DNA of 60,364 nt from Gnetum montanum. Lineage: Eukaryota > Streptophyta > Gnetopsida > Gnetales > Gnetaceae. Both the position numbers and the translations under genes were made by a program. The stretch spans positions 1 through 60,364 of the forward strand of contig MNCI01008903.1 of the NCBI GenBank assembly GCA_015680685.1. Reading direction: 5' to 3'. The notes beneath the pieces were generated by a model, which saw nothing but the letters and a program-made list of their open reading frames with translations, had not been told where the DNA came from and made no database searches. Positions 46,904 to 58,003 of this stretch are shown here, piece by piece (position 1 is the stretch's first letter; each line of letters starts with the position of its first letter).

Positions 46904-47172
46904 GAAAGTTGAGGAGCATATTGCTCATCTAATTGATCCCATTTACATATATGGAGTCTATTTATGTAACGTCTAGTTCTTGCAAGTACCTTTTTATTAA
47001 AATTTATCTTCTTAGCTATAATAAGAAATTGGTTTTAAGAAAGTTGAGCATATTGCTAATCTATTTGGTCCCATCAAGTATACATGATTTATTTATAAGC
47101 CATTTGGTTTTCACAAACATTTTTTTTTATTAAAATCAATCTTCTTTAATGTAAAAAGAAATTGGCATTGTA
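46904..47172. repeat. Tandem duplication, 135-bp unit, two copies
   Basis: Copy one starts at 46904 and copy two at 47039. Both run GAAAGTTGAG...CATATTGCT(C/A)ATCTA, then TATTAAAAT(T/C)(T/A)ATCTTCTT, then AAGAAATTGG. They differ at scattered positions, so the duplication is old. Confidence 0.8.
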
Positions 47173-47279
47173 AGCAAATAGAAAGATTTACGTTCAAACA
47201 ATTACACATAATTTTCTAAACTTTTATCATCTTAATGACATCTATTTAATGCATTGTTATTTATTACTTGATAAATAGT

Positions 47280-47411
47280 ATTTTAGTTGATTGCATTGAC
47301 ACATTTGGATCAACGTAGCCTATGGTGGATTGATGTAACTATGTTGTCGTAGTTATAATAAATGCCTTTAAATATGAATCCATCTACGACATTAATAGTA
47401 TCTATTAATGT
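47280..47411 (+). mobile_element. Left part of an older LTR split by the Athila-like element
   Basis: Sequence up to the target duplication resembles, at low identity, the first third of the element's own LTR. Removing the 9.84-kb element joins it to 57262-57880, which aligns with the last two thirds of the same LTR. The left end is an estimate. Confidence 0.5.
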
Positions 47412-47416
47412 ATAGG
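47412..47416. other. Target site duplication, left copy (ATAGG)
   Basis: ATAGG directly precedes the 5' LTR and recurs at 57257-57261 directly after the 3' LTR, the 5-bp duplication expected of Ty3/Gypsy integration. Confidence 0.85.
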
Positions 47417-48234
47417 TCAGAAAACCAATTTTTTTAGTGATACTGTAGCTCATCCTACATCATCATTAATGTGATGTCTTAGGATTTGTGAATTCTTATA
47501 AATACCAACACATGGTTGCACAATTGACAACATTTTCATTCCAGTCTTTTGTAGTTTGTTTTCGTAGTCTCAACAATAGTGTGAAGATGTCAAGCAATTG
47601 ATTGACATCTTTATTTGAGTAAATTGTACCTGGACACAATTTATGTGTGGCAATAAATATTAAAGGTGTTTCTCATCATTGTAGCATTCTTTAGTTTCTT
47701 TATGCTTTACTTACAATAATTTTCTTACTTTTTCGAGTTAATCATTTACATTCAAGCACTTTACATGTTATTAGTAAGCGAAATGGGTATGATTGGTTTT
47801 GAGTATCAAGTGTAGTTATTTGGTAACCCAATAGTGGCATTGCTTGATTTGCTTAGTAGTAATTTCACTTGGTAATCCCAGTGATACCTACATGAGTCTA
47901 AGACATGATTGGTAAACCAAGAACGGATACCTATCGCTATTAGGATAGAATAGATTTCCATTCCCGCTATTACTTAGACTTATGATTTAATATTCATTTT
48001 CATTATGAGTACCATTAGGAGTATTAAGGACCGTACAACATCATCTATCATGTACCTTACTAAGAGTTAAACCATGCAATTGAACTTTACTAACTCAAAG
48101 TGGGAAGACAACGATCACAACTTAAGATCAATTACTAGCATAATTACATTGTCCATCCACGGATTATGATCTGGTTGTGTGTAGACACTCGTGACTTATG
48201 TGGTAGAGTGTTGGGATATTGCTATTGCTCATCA
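47417..48234 (+). mobile_element. 5' LTR of Athila-like element
   Basis: 818 bases aligning end to end with 56393-57256 except for small indels. It starts TCAGAAAACC where the 3' LTR has TGATAAAATC, so its terminal TG has mutated. It ends CTCATCA in both. A TATA box CTTATAAATACC lies at 47495-47506, and the 3' LTR retains CCTATAAATACT at the same place. A hand count over about 225 bases of the right half gives roughly one difference in ten, mostly transitions. The insertion is therefore old. Confidence 0.9.
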
Positions 48235-48252
48235 TTGATATCATTGTCAAGG
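48235..48252 (+). promoter_or_regulatory. Decayed primer-binding site
   Basis: TTGATATCATTGTCAAGG immediately follows the 5' LTR and resembles the initiator-tRNA-Met site TGGTATCAGAGC with several changes. Confidence 0.6.
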
Positions 48253-48377
48253 ATGTGTCAATGTGTGCTGAGTAATTGATCTTATAAAGTTTGTTGTATC
48301 AAAAGCCACAAATTTTATCTTTTACATTTTTAATTAATCCTAATAACATACACATAACCAAGCATCAAATATACAAT

Positions 48378-50560
48378 ATGGCTTCAACACTTAAAATTAT
48401 CACCTACCAAAGAGCTACAAAGGGTTATTGATAGGACACATGATGATGAAGATTGGAGTGCGCCTATGCAAACAAGGATATCATATGCTCATATTGATCC
48501 TTATTATCTTGACTTTACATTCATCTCTCACCAAGACAAGTAGCTAAGGTGGAGAGACTTGCAGGGCATCATCATTTTTCCTCCAAAGCGTTCAGCACCA
48601 ACCATGCTTTAAGCAACCTTAATGGGAATGAATCTAAGCCATGCATAGAAAGGGTATCATGTGACCAGACACATGACTAGGCTGTACCAACCCACAAAGG
48701 TGCAAATACGAAGAGATGCTGCTACACAGACAAGACACAAAAATAGCAAGGGAAAGAAAATCAATCCCAATGTTGTTCTAGAGGAAATTAATGACGATGC
48801 ATTCTTAATAGAGAAACTCCACCATATTCGTGAAGCCCAATCACAAACACCTATTATTCATTTGGAATAAACTTGTCAAGGTATAATTGCATTCGACCCT
48901 TGTAGAGACACCAAGGAGGGAGATAGAAGACCCTAAACATAGGCAGAGCTTAAGATCTAGAGCTTTTGTAGAATCAAAAAGGAATGAATTCTAGAGTCAC
49001 AGAAGGAGAACTAGCTAGCATTGTTTTTCAACTGCTTAATCTTTCTCCTCATGATCATTAGTGACTCTAACAGAAGGGAACGAAGACTTAGGGATCATGA
49101 CAGGAATAGAGGTTGGACTCATGATAGGCATGAATATTGTCAAAGGCATCGTGATGAAGAAGAGGATGTGTATGAACCAAGAAGAGATAGGAATATATGT
49201 GAAGAGATAGAGCATTATGAGTACCAAAGGAGACATCATTACAATAGAGAGTACAAATCCAATGACCATGAAAAGCCCCTGTTGGCCACTCACAACATGA
49301 TTAATATTAGGGAAGTAGTATATATTCCAACCAGACATGTGAGGAATAGTCACATCAAGCGACTAGATATGAATAATATTCCTAAATTTAAAGGTGGATA
49401 TAATGTAGATCCACAACATCACCTTCAAGCATTTCATGATGATTTTTTCCTTCAGAATATTGAAAGTGATTGGAAAAAGCTCAAGTTGTTTCCTAGGATA
49501 CTCATTAAAGAGGCAGAGAGCTAGTATAGATCATTGGAACTTGAATCAATTAAAAGATTGAATTCCATGCTTGACCTTTTTAATGACAAATATCAAACTT
49601 ACTCAAGAGTTTTTAACCTTAGAAAGCAAATCTAGGGATGGAAACAAGGGATACATGAATCTGTTGATGTGGTAATGGGTAGATACTAATCTCTTTTGCA
49701 TAGATGCTCAAGCCATAGATTCTTGTAAAGGGAACAACTTAGGCACATTGTCGATAGGTTAAAAAATAAAACTAGAGAAACCCTTGGAGTCTACACCTAA
49801 GGAAGATTATTAGAGATGACCGTCCATCAGATTTAGAGGTTAATAGACCAAGTGGCGAAAGAGGATGGTGAGTTAAAAAAGAGAAAATAAGCTAAAGAGT
49901 ATAACTAAGATTTATTAATTAGAAAATGTGATGCACAAATGTGTGACAAGAAAGAAGAAAAAGCCTCGCAAGATGTAATTTAGAAGAAAACTCTACCAAT
50001 TCAAAATTTTATCAATGATATAGCAATTAAGGTAGAAAAGATGTGGGACTTAGTGGATGAAAAGTTTGCTACAGCTCTAAAGATTATAGAAGAAAGAACT
50101 GAATAAGCCTTTAATAAGGGCAAGGATAAGAAGAAGAAAAAAGACTATGGACGAGAAAACTACAAATAGGAAGGAAAATTTGCTTCAATGGAAGAGTGTA
50201 CTAACTTTAGCTTTGAGGACAAGGAAGGATGCAAGGTGTGCCAGTATGAATATCCTAAGGTATGTTTCCATATTATGACCCACTTGCAAGAGTTTGGGGC
50301 ATATACACTCAACCAAAGATTTGTCAAAAAGCATATGCCAAGACAGTTATCTTACCCTCAAGGTAATCTCAAACAACCCTTCTAGCCAACTTATTACCCA
50401 AGCAAAGCTTACCCTCAACCACAGGAGTATACCAGTAGCAATGACAACAACCATAGACATGGGCACCGCCACCACCAAGGCAATAGTATCCACATAGGAA
50501 ACTAGACCCTTATGGATACTATGTACAATGTCCAATCTCTCTAGGGATTGCTTTAGTTCA
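48378..50560 (+). pseudogene. Gag of Athila-like element, decayed
   Basis: A possible ATG at 48378 is followed by a short frame and stops. The best open stretch is 49021-49524: a long Arg/His/Asp/Glu-rich region (RRERRLRDHDRNRG) then IPKFKGGYNVDPQHHLQAFH, the entry to the capsid-like core. The core continues past a stop at 49522 (SMLDLFNDKYQTYSRVFNLRK, about 49565-49630). A C-terminal part at 50188-50560 has CTNF...C-x-x-C and a Pro/Gln/Tyr-rich tail. Many TAG stops occur where glutamine would be expected. Confidence 0.7.
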
Positions 50561-50989
50561 TACTTCTCAATATTATCCACCCAAGTATTCCAAACCTATC
50601 ACCCGAAGGATGGATTCCAATCCATACATACATCAACTAGTAGCTAGTCCCTTAAGTTAAGCTTCCAATCCCTTACTGCTAGTGCCACCATTAGTAATGC
50701 AAGGGAAGCTACCATCCCAACCACAACAAAAGGGTAGTAAACATGTAGGAGGAGGTAATCATGAATAAACCTCAACAAGGAAATATCCATTCTTTCGAAC
50801 AAGTTCAAAAAAGGTTCCAAGGATGGAAACTCCATCTACTTTAACCCCATCTACACACACTCCTCCAAGGAACATTGAGCCTCCATCCTCTACTAATTCA
50901 AACTTAACCACTGTCATGCTTACCCAAACTCTCATGCACTAGATAAAGGAAGAAGAACTTCCCCAAGAAAGAATAGATCTAGAAAGTTC

Positions 50990-51400
50990 CTTGATATGCC
51001 TTCAAATGGTAGATCACAAATCATGCAAGGCTTTACTTGATTATTGGTCAAGGGTGAACTTGATTTTGTAAGACATCTACAAGGCTTGGGATCTTCTACC
51101 ACTAAAGAAAAGTAACATCTGATTAGAGTTTTCAAACTAGTCAATCATGGTCCTACTAGGATAGGTAGATGATATCATCACTACTATTAGTGGCTAGTCA
51201 TATCCTACTGATTTCTTAGTCATTCATGTGGGGAAAAATAAGGGAGAGTTCCCTATCATCATGGGAAGAGCTTGGCTTAGCACTGTGGATGCTAAGCTTG
51301 AAATCAAAGATTTGTCCTTGGAGATTTCCAAGGAGGATGAAGCTAGAATCATTCAACAATGCAGAGTTTCATGTATCACATAAAACAATAATGGGTGAAA
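50990..51400 (+). pseudogene. Protease of Athila-like element, active site lost
   Basis: The frame contains KALLDYWSRVNL (about 51021-51060), aligned with L-L-D-T-G-A-S-V-N-L of related proteases. The catalytic Asp remains but Gly is replaced. FPIIMGRAWLSTVDAKLEI (about 51252-51308) is the later conserved block. Stops lie between them. The stretch 50561-50989 before it holds Pro/Ser-rich linker remnants only. Confidence 0.75.
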
Positions 51401-51950
51401 TTTCATGCAAAAAATATTGGATTGTTAAACAAGAAAGCAACATAGCATGCAAGAGATGTGCAGAAGAAATGTGTGTACATAGGTGCCTATATGTAGTAGC
51501 CACTTAGTAAGAAGGTACCCAGTGGTTGATTACCAATGAAGAAAAAATATCTAAAATATACATGGGACCAAAAAATTAGATTATAAGTACCTACTTGAAG
51601 AAAATAGATAAGTTGGAACAATTAAGGAGAAAACACCCATATACACATTCATGCCAAGAAGAAGATATTGAATGAAGATAGCTTGAGATCTCGGATAAGT
51701 TTGAAGTAGAACCACTATAGTTAAAAGCCCAATTGGTAGTACTAGAATATGCTTTCCTAAATAATAAGAAGCCAATAATCATCAATGTCAATCTAGATAA
51801 AGATTAGAAAAATAAATTATTGGAAGTGGTTAATAAATGACTAATAACTTTTGCATGGTCTTATGATGAAATCATAGACATTGACCCATAAATTTGTCAA
51901 CACTAGATATACACAGATTTAGCTGGTAATCCACAATGCCAACCATAGAG
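51401..51950. other. Protease to reverse transcriptase linker, decayed
   Basis: Broken frames with patches such as FAWSYDEI and IDIDP-like (about 51850-51900), the expected lead-in to reverse transcriptase. No separate gene. Confidence 0.5.
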
Positions 51951-53215
51951 AAGGCTAAATCCTAAGCTTAAAGAAGTAGTAAAGCAGGAATTGGAAAAAG
52001 TACTAAAAGTGAGATTCATTTACCCCATTGCAAACAACGAATGGATTAGCCCTTTAGTTATTGTTCCAAAGAAGGGTGGCAAGTGTAGCATATGTTATGA
52101 CTTCTAGTTGTTAAACTCTACAATGTTCAAAGATCATTTTTCTTTACCATTTATTAACCAAATCCTGAATACCATAGTAGTACATTAGTACTATAGCTTT
52201 CTTGATGGATATAGCAAGTACAACCAGATTTGCATTGTGCTAGAAGACCAAGAAAAGACTACGTTCACCAATCTGTGGGGAATGTTCTCCTACAAGTAAA
52301 TGCCTTTCGGTCTCTTTAATACACTTGCTACCTTTTGAAGACTACTATTAAGCATCTTCCAAAATCAAATAGGTAATGGCATGGAGATATTTATGGATGT
52401 TTTCTCAACTTACGGGCTAGACTTTAAACAAGCATTGGACTATTTAGAGAAAGTATTGAAAAGATGTGTAGAAAAAAATTTGAAGCTTAACTAGTAGAGA
52501 AACCATCTCATGGTCCAAGATGAAATCTTTCTAGGACACAAAGTATCACAAAAGGAAATTAAGATAGATACAAAGAAGATCAGAGTCACAAAAAACATCA
52601 CCCAAAGCCCACAAACTACCAAAGATGTTAGATCATTTCTCGGCCATACAAGATATTACAAAAGGTTTATAGAAAATTTTTCGAAAATAGCAAAATTGTT
52701 GGTAGAATTAACAAAGAAAGATGCATCATTTTAGTGGATAGAATAATGTGAGAAGACATTTGAAACTTTAAAATAGAAGTTAATTAAAATACGAATCCTT
52801 TGAGCTCCAAATTGGTCTAAGCTCTTCCACATAATGATGGATGCTTCAAATTATGCACTAGGTGTAGTGCTAATGTAGCTGGATGATCAAAAAAGGCCAT
52901 ATTACATACATTGTACTAGCATAAGTATCACTAGAGCATAGCTTAATTACAACATCATAGACAATAAGCTTATGGTAGTGGTGCATGTACTAGAAAAATT
53001 TAAACACTATGTGTTTGGGTACCCCATTTATGTCCATATAGATCATAGTGCAATAAGATTCCTAATGAATAAACCAACGGTGAATCCTAGGATGATCAAA
53101 TGGCTCATCATATTACAAGAATTCAAGATTACCATGATTGATAATAAAGGCACAAAAAATGTGGTAGTAGATCACTTGTCGAGGTTAAGATGGAAAACAC
53201 AAGACTAAGAAGAGT
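51951..53215 (+). pseudogene. Reverse transcriptase and RNase H of Athila-like element
   Basis: One frame reads almost throughout, with many stops. Landmarks: KQELEKVLKVRFIYPI, SPLVIVPKKGGKCSICYDF (about 52047-52103), FLDGYSKYNQI, MPFGLFNTLATF, the active-site region IFMDVFSTYG (about 52388-52417) where F/Y-M/V-D-D is expected, so the second Asp is now Val, then DVRSFLGHTRYYKRFI. RNase H follows: MMDASNYALGVVL (about 52836-52874), the E-containing helix region near 52972, IDHSAIRFLM and NVVVDHLSRL (about 53158-53187). The FMD-x-FS-x-YG form is typical of the Athila lineage. The gene is dead. Confidence 0.9.
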
Positions 53216-53846
53216 TGCTACCAGAGCAATTTCCTAATGAAAACCTATTCACAAGGAGAAAAATGGCTATTGACTCAACAGTGAATCCATGGACTAATGA
53301 TTACAAGACCTACTTAACAACATAAGAGCTTCTTGTTGAGTGGAATAGAAAAAAAAAGTGAACAATTCCTTCACAAAGTCAAAAGATATATAGAGATAAA
53401 TGGGAATCTTTACAAGATCTGTGTGATAGGTTAGTATGATGGTGTATTCCAAAAGATAATTAATAGAGTCCTACAAGATGTGCACGAAGGACCATGTGAT
53501 GGTCATTACATTGGACATAGGAAAACACTTAAATTAATGATGACAAGCTACTTTGGGACCACCATATTCTAGAATGCCCATAACTTCACCCAATCTTGTG
53601 AGTGATGTCAATGGGATGGAGGAATAATGACCAGAACTGAAGTATCACAGTAATGGATTTAGCTGTTTGAACCATTTGATATATGGAGAATTGACTTCAT
53701 GGGATCCATAGCATCAATGTTGAATGGGAAAGCTTACATCATTGTGACCGTTAATTACTGTATGAAGTGTGCAAAAGTAGTTGTGGTTAAGGACTATACA
53801 ATAAAGACAATTGCTAAATTTTTTCAACAACATGTGATGGCTTCAA
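53216..53846 (+). pseudogene. Integrase, N-terminal zinc domain and first part of core only
   Basis: HEGPCDGHYIGHRK (about 53490-53530) and a later C-x-x-C remnant near 53598-53610 are the HHCC zinc domain; the first C of the pair is followed by a stop. FDIWRIDFMG (about 53680-53710) carries the first Asp of the DDE triad. The core runs to KFFQQHV at 53846 and then changes without a stop into an unrelated basic sequence. The second Asp, the Glu and the whole C-terminal domain are absent from the element, so it lacks a complete integrase irrespective of point decay. Confidence 0.85.
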
Positions 53847-56190
53847 AGAGACCTAGAGCTAAAGGACCTATAGAGCCAAGAAGCAAAAGATCAAGAGGCC
53901 ATGGAAGAGGCCAAGTAGGAAAGTAGAAACCACAAGCTGAACATGCTAAGTAGGAGGCCTAATAATTTAGTATTCATTAGCAAACCCCTACTACTGAGCA
54001 CTCTACACAAGTAGAGGCAGAGGCACCACCAACACTAGAATAGGGACAATGTCTTATATTGTCCAATGAATGCCTATAGGCCATCCAAGAAAAGTTCATC
54101 ATATCCTTGGTCATCATAAAACTAAACTTTGATCCATTCATGGAGTTTTCCTCAAAATCTATAAAAGTACAACTCTAGGCATCTCCATTATGGTCAACAT
54201 TATCTACCAATGCAAAATGGTACTTGGGAGAGGTCTACCAATTTTGGAAAAATAAAAAAGATGATGCCATTGTAAAGATGGAAGGGGTTTTAGTGCCTTA
54301 CTTAGTAGAGGCAGTTGCCAAAGCTTTAAACATCCCAAACAAAGGAGCTAATGTGGCACAAATTTTCACAAGATCAGATACATATGCAAAGAAGTTATGG
54401 TTATAAAGGATCTATGGCAAGGTGGATAAAGACTACAGTGAGCTCATAGTTGAGGAGAAAATATATTTTAAGATTAGGACATACCACTTGTTCCCAACAA
54501 AATGAGTCAACAAAATCTCCACATCTGTAGCTAGGGGAAGTGTGATACTAATGCAAAAATTCAATGCTAACATCACACACCTAATCTTTCTAGAGATTCA
54601 AATGTAGTTTGAGAAAAAGAAAGTAGGGAAGCCAACATTTTCATTCCTGTGCCTAATAAGGAGTCTATGCAAACAAGCTAGAATTTTGGGCTACAGTAAT
54701 GACATCCTCAGGAAATCCTAGAATGCTTCATACACTGAAATGTTCAAACTAGTGCCACCAAAGAAAGATCAATTGGAGAAGCTATTAGGCACTAAGGGAG
54801 CTATAGGTTCAACTACTATCATTAACATTCCTGCTACTAGGTAGCAACAACAAGTAGGACCACCTGCTAGAGATAGGCTAGAATAATAAGCTCCACTACC
54901 ATTGCCATAGGACTATCGACGATTAATGAGCCACCTATGCCAAATTGAAAAAACCATTAGTTGGAGAGAAAGGAAAGGCTCTAATATTTACAGATTAAGA
55001 GAGAGCTCTGTCAGGTCCATAATTTCATTAAACCCTGCAAGTGGGCAGGTATCATTGCAGACAAGAGGAGAGGATGATGGGGCACAAAAAATCTCAGAAA
55101 ATGCTACATCATTCCAAGTGATGTTGGAAACTAGTGAAGGTTCCATAGTAGTGATCATGTAGCACTAGGATGCAGTAGGAGCCATAGAAGTCACCATTGA
55201 TCATATTAATAAACCATTCAATGTTGCTATTATGCCACCAACCGATATTTTTGGAGCAAGAGATGCTCAAACACTAGTCAAAACCTTAATGACTCTTGCT
55301 AAGCATGAAGATGTTCTAGACATACTACTATAGATTGGCTAAGTCATGCAAAATTCATATGAGCCAACCACAACATGAACAAGTTGCCTAGAGAGAATAG
55401 AATTTTATCAATGGAGGAAGTATGCACCATTTGAAAAAAATTTGCAATTGAGATGAGCACATGGAAGAATGAGGCCAAAAGACATGAAAAGATCTAGAAA
55501 AATTTCAAGGACCAAGTGGACATGTACAAGTAGATTAATGATAAAGAAATCTAGATGGTAAAAGATAAGATTAGTTTCATCATAGCTTAGAATCTAGATT
55601 GAAAACCCATCTTGGATATTTTAGCCCTCATCCATGAGGCCTAAATAAAAAATAAGGACTTGCAGATAGAAGATCTAATAGAGTACATGGGATTAGCAAA
55701 CTTTTGGTATGCTAATTTGGCCATGTTAATAGCCGGAAGGCCAAGAAATGAGCTAGATCAATAGGTAGCAGCTATGTATGCACTATATGAGAAGGAGTTT
55801 GTTGACAGAAAGTATGCCTTGTAGAAATTACATGTGGAAAAATTAGAACTAGAAATTGTTAAAGTTAGCTACCAGGGATAGAAAGATGGAGTAGAAAAAC
55901 TAGCATATCAAATGTCCAATTACCTAGAATTAAGAAAGGTAGCTAGGGATTTTGAGGAAGAAATACAGTAGTTCACAATGTGGTATGTGAAAGCAAACAA
56001 AATGTTCCTGTAGCTACCATGCCCATGGGATGTACTGACTCCATCAAACATTGGTCTATCCATGTGGATGCTACATGACCTAAGGATAGAATAAGAAAAA
56101 CTTCATGCACTCTTGAACTATTATCAATTCCAAATGCCTAATGAAAAAAAGAAGAAGTCCATGGAAGAGCCTCCATCGCTTGGAACATAA
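53847..56190 (+). pseudogene. Extra open frame of the Athila-like element (sense), function unknown
   Basis: A natural start at 53847 (MASKRPRAKGPIEPRSKRSR) is strongly basic and in frame with the truncated integrase. About 330 residues follow in one frame with a few stops, including VYQFWKNKKDDAIVKMEG and ALNIPNKGANVAQIF (about 54224-54370). This resembles plant transposon-associated proteins with a L-G/N-I-P-x-x-G turn, and loosely the unit B exon at 24540 (LFGIPTNGAK). A Lys/Glu-rich, coiled-coil-like C-terminal part (about 55760-56190) ends SMEEPPSLGT and a stop. No introns are apparent, unlike units A and B. Extra frames downstream of integrase are known in plant Ty3/Gypsy lineages. I do not know this product's function. 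Confidence 0.55.
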
Positions 56191-56392
56191 AGCTACATTA
56201 CACTACTTCAACTTTTGTTTTATTTTGTTTTGTCATGTTTACTATTTCATTGTATCAACACACCAATCCAGCATTCATATAGTCATGTAAATAGTCATTC
56301 ATGTCAAGTCAAATCTACCTCTTAATTTTGTAAGGGACTTTATCCTCATTTTTTTAAACTTGAGGATGAGTTTCTAGTTAGTCATGGGGGTA
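56191..56392. other. 3' non-coding end with weak polypurine tract
   Basis: No gene. The sequence just before the 3' LTR reads CATGGGGGTA (56383-56392), a short G-run at the position of the polypurine tract. Confidence 0.55.
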
Positions 56393-57256
56393 TGATAAAA
56401 TCAATTTTTGTAGTTATGATATTGTATCAATGATACCATAGCTCATCCTACATCATTGTTGATGTGATGTCTTTAGATCTATGTAGCCCTATAAATACTA
56501 GTACTTAGACGTACAATCGACAACTTTTTCATTCTAGTCTTAGGAAAACTATTACAGTTTGTTTTGGTAGTCTTAATGACAATGCGAATGCTTGTAGTGT
56601 GATTTCAAGTAGTTGACTGGCATCTTTATTCGAGTAAATTGTAGTTGGACACAATTTATGTGTGGCAATAAAGATCAAAGCTGTTTCTCATCATTGCAGC
56701 ATTCCTTAGTTTCTTTATGCTTTACTTGGAATAATTCTTTTTAATTTTTTAGTTAATTAGTTACATTTCAAGCACTTTAATTTACATGTTATTAGTAAGC
56801 ACAATGGGTATGATTGGTTTTGAGCATTAAGTGTAGTTATCTAGTAACCCAGTAGTGGCATTGCTTGATTTGCTCAGTAGTAATTCCACTTGGTAATCCT
56901 AGTGATAACTACATGAGTCCAAGAAATGACTGGTAAACTAGGAATAGATACCTATCACTATTAGGATAGAATAGATTTCCATTCCTGCAATTACTTAGAC
57001 TTAGAATGTAATATTCATTTTAATTATGAGTACCACTAGAAGCATTAAAACCCCTACAACATCATCTATCATGTACCTTACTAAAAGTTAAACAATACAC
57101 TTGAACTTCACTAACCTGAAGTGGGAAGACAACGATCAAGAACTTAACATCAATTACTAGCATAATTACATTATCCATCCATGGATTACGATCTAGTTGC
57201 ATGTAGACAGTCATGACTTGTATGGTAGAGTGTTGGGATATCTCCATTGCTCATCA
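56393..57256 (+). mobile_element. 3' LTR of Athila-like element
   Basis: 864 bases starting TGATAAAATC and ending CTCATCA, collinear with 47417-48234. The TATA box TATAAATA is at about 56490-56497. It is followed by the target duplication ATAGG (57257-57261) and then by the remainder of the older LTR. Confidence 0.9.
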
Positions 57257-57261
57257 ATAGG

Positions 57262-57880
57262 TAGTGGAACTTTGATAAATTTTCTTTCTCAAATTGTAGT
57301 AACATTGTTTGTAAAATTACTTGAAGCAATTATATAGAGTTTTTGTTGTAGTGCATTATAGCTAGATACCTTTCATGATAACAGTAAAGATCAAGACTAT
57401 TTCATTCCATTGCAACATTATAACTTAGCTTAGATTTTACTTTGTATGTTATTTACTTTTTCATGCATATAGATTAATGTTTAGTTTTCCACTCATTTAG
57501 TTAATTATTTTCTTTTCAAATACACTTCAAACATGGTAGAATGAATACAATTTATTTCAAGCATATACACGTATCATTTGGGAATCTTAGTAGTGCTATC
57601 ACTTGGTATGCCCAACAATGAACACTTGGTAACCTAGCAATGATCACATGAGTTTAGGATGTGTATGGTAAATCAAGAGCATATGCTTATTGCCTAGGTT
57701 ACATTAGGATTTCCTTATCTAATTAGATCAAATCTCTATATTTTAATATTGCTTAAAAAATAGTCACAATAATATCAACATTATGTGCCTTAGTTATATT
57801 TAACCATATAGATTAAGGACTAGCATAAGTATAACTAGGAAGATAACAAATTGCAAGCTAACAATCAATTATTTAGAATC
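57262..57880 (+). mobile_element. Right part of an older, related LTR
   Basis: Aligns at lower identity with the last two thirds of the Athila-like LTR: GTAAAGATCAAGAC(T)ATTTC versus AATAAAGATCAAAGCTGTTTC, then CACTTGGTAA(C/T)CC(T)AG, ACATGAGT(T/C), TGGTAAA(T/C)(C/T)A, and ATTAGGAT. Together with 47280-47411 it forms one LTR interrupted exactly at ATAGG. Confidence 0.7.
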
Positions 57881-58003
57881 CTTCAAGCCTAGGCCTTCTA
57901 GCAGGTAGCAAATAGAACACCAAAAGGGTCATGAAAGGAAAGGAAGCTGACATGGTTCTCCCAATTCTCCATCTGCTTTTTCATTCTTATCATCAAGTTT
58001 TGT
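57881..58003. other. Spacer between old LTR and next LTR edge
   Basis: No gene. The last bases, ATCATCAAGTTT, loosely resemble the reversed initiator-tRNA-Met primer site seen at 36057-36069 (GATACCAACT). Confidence 0.3.
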
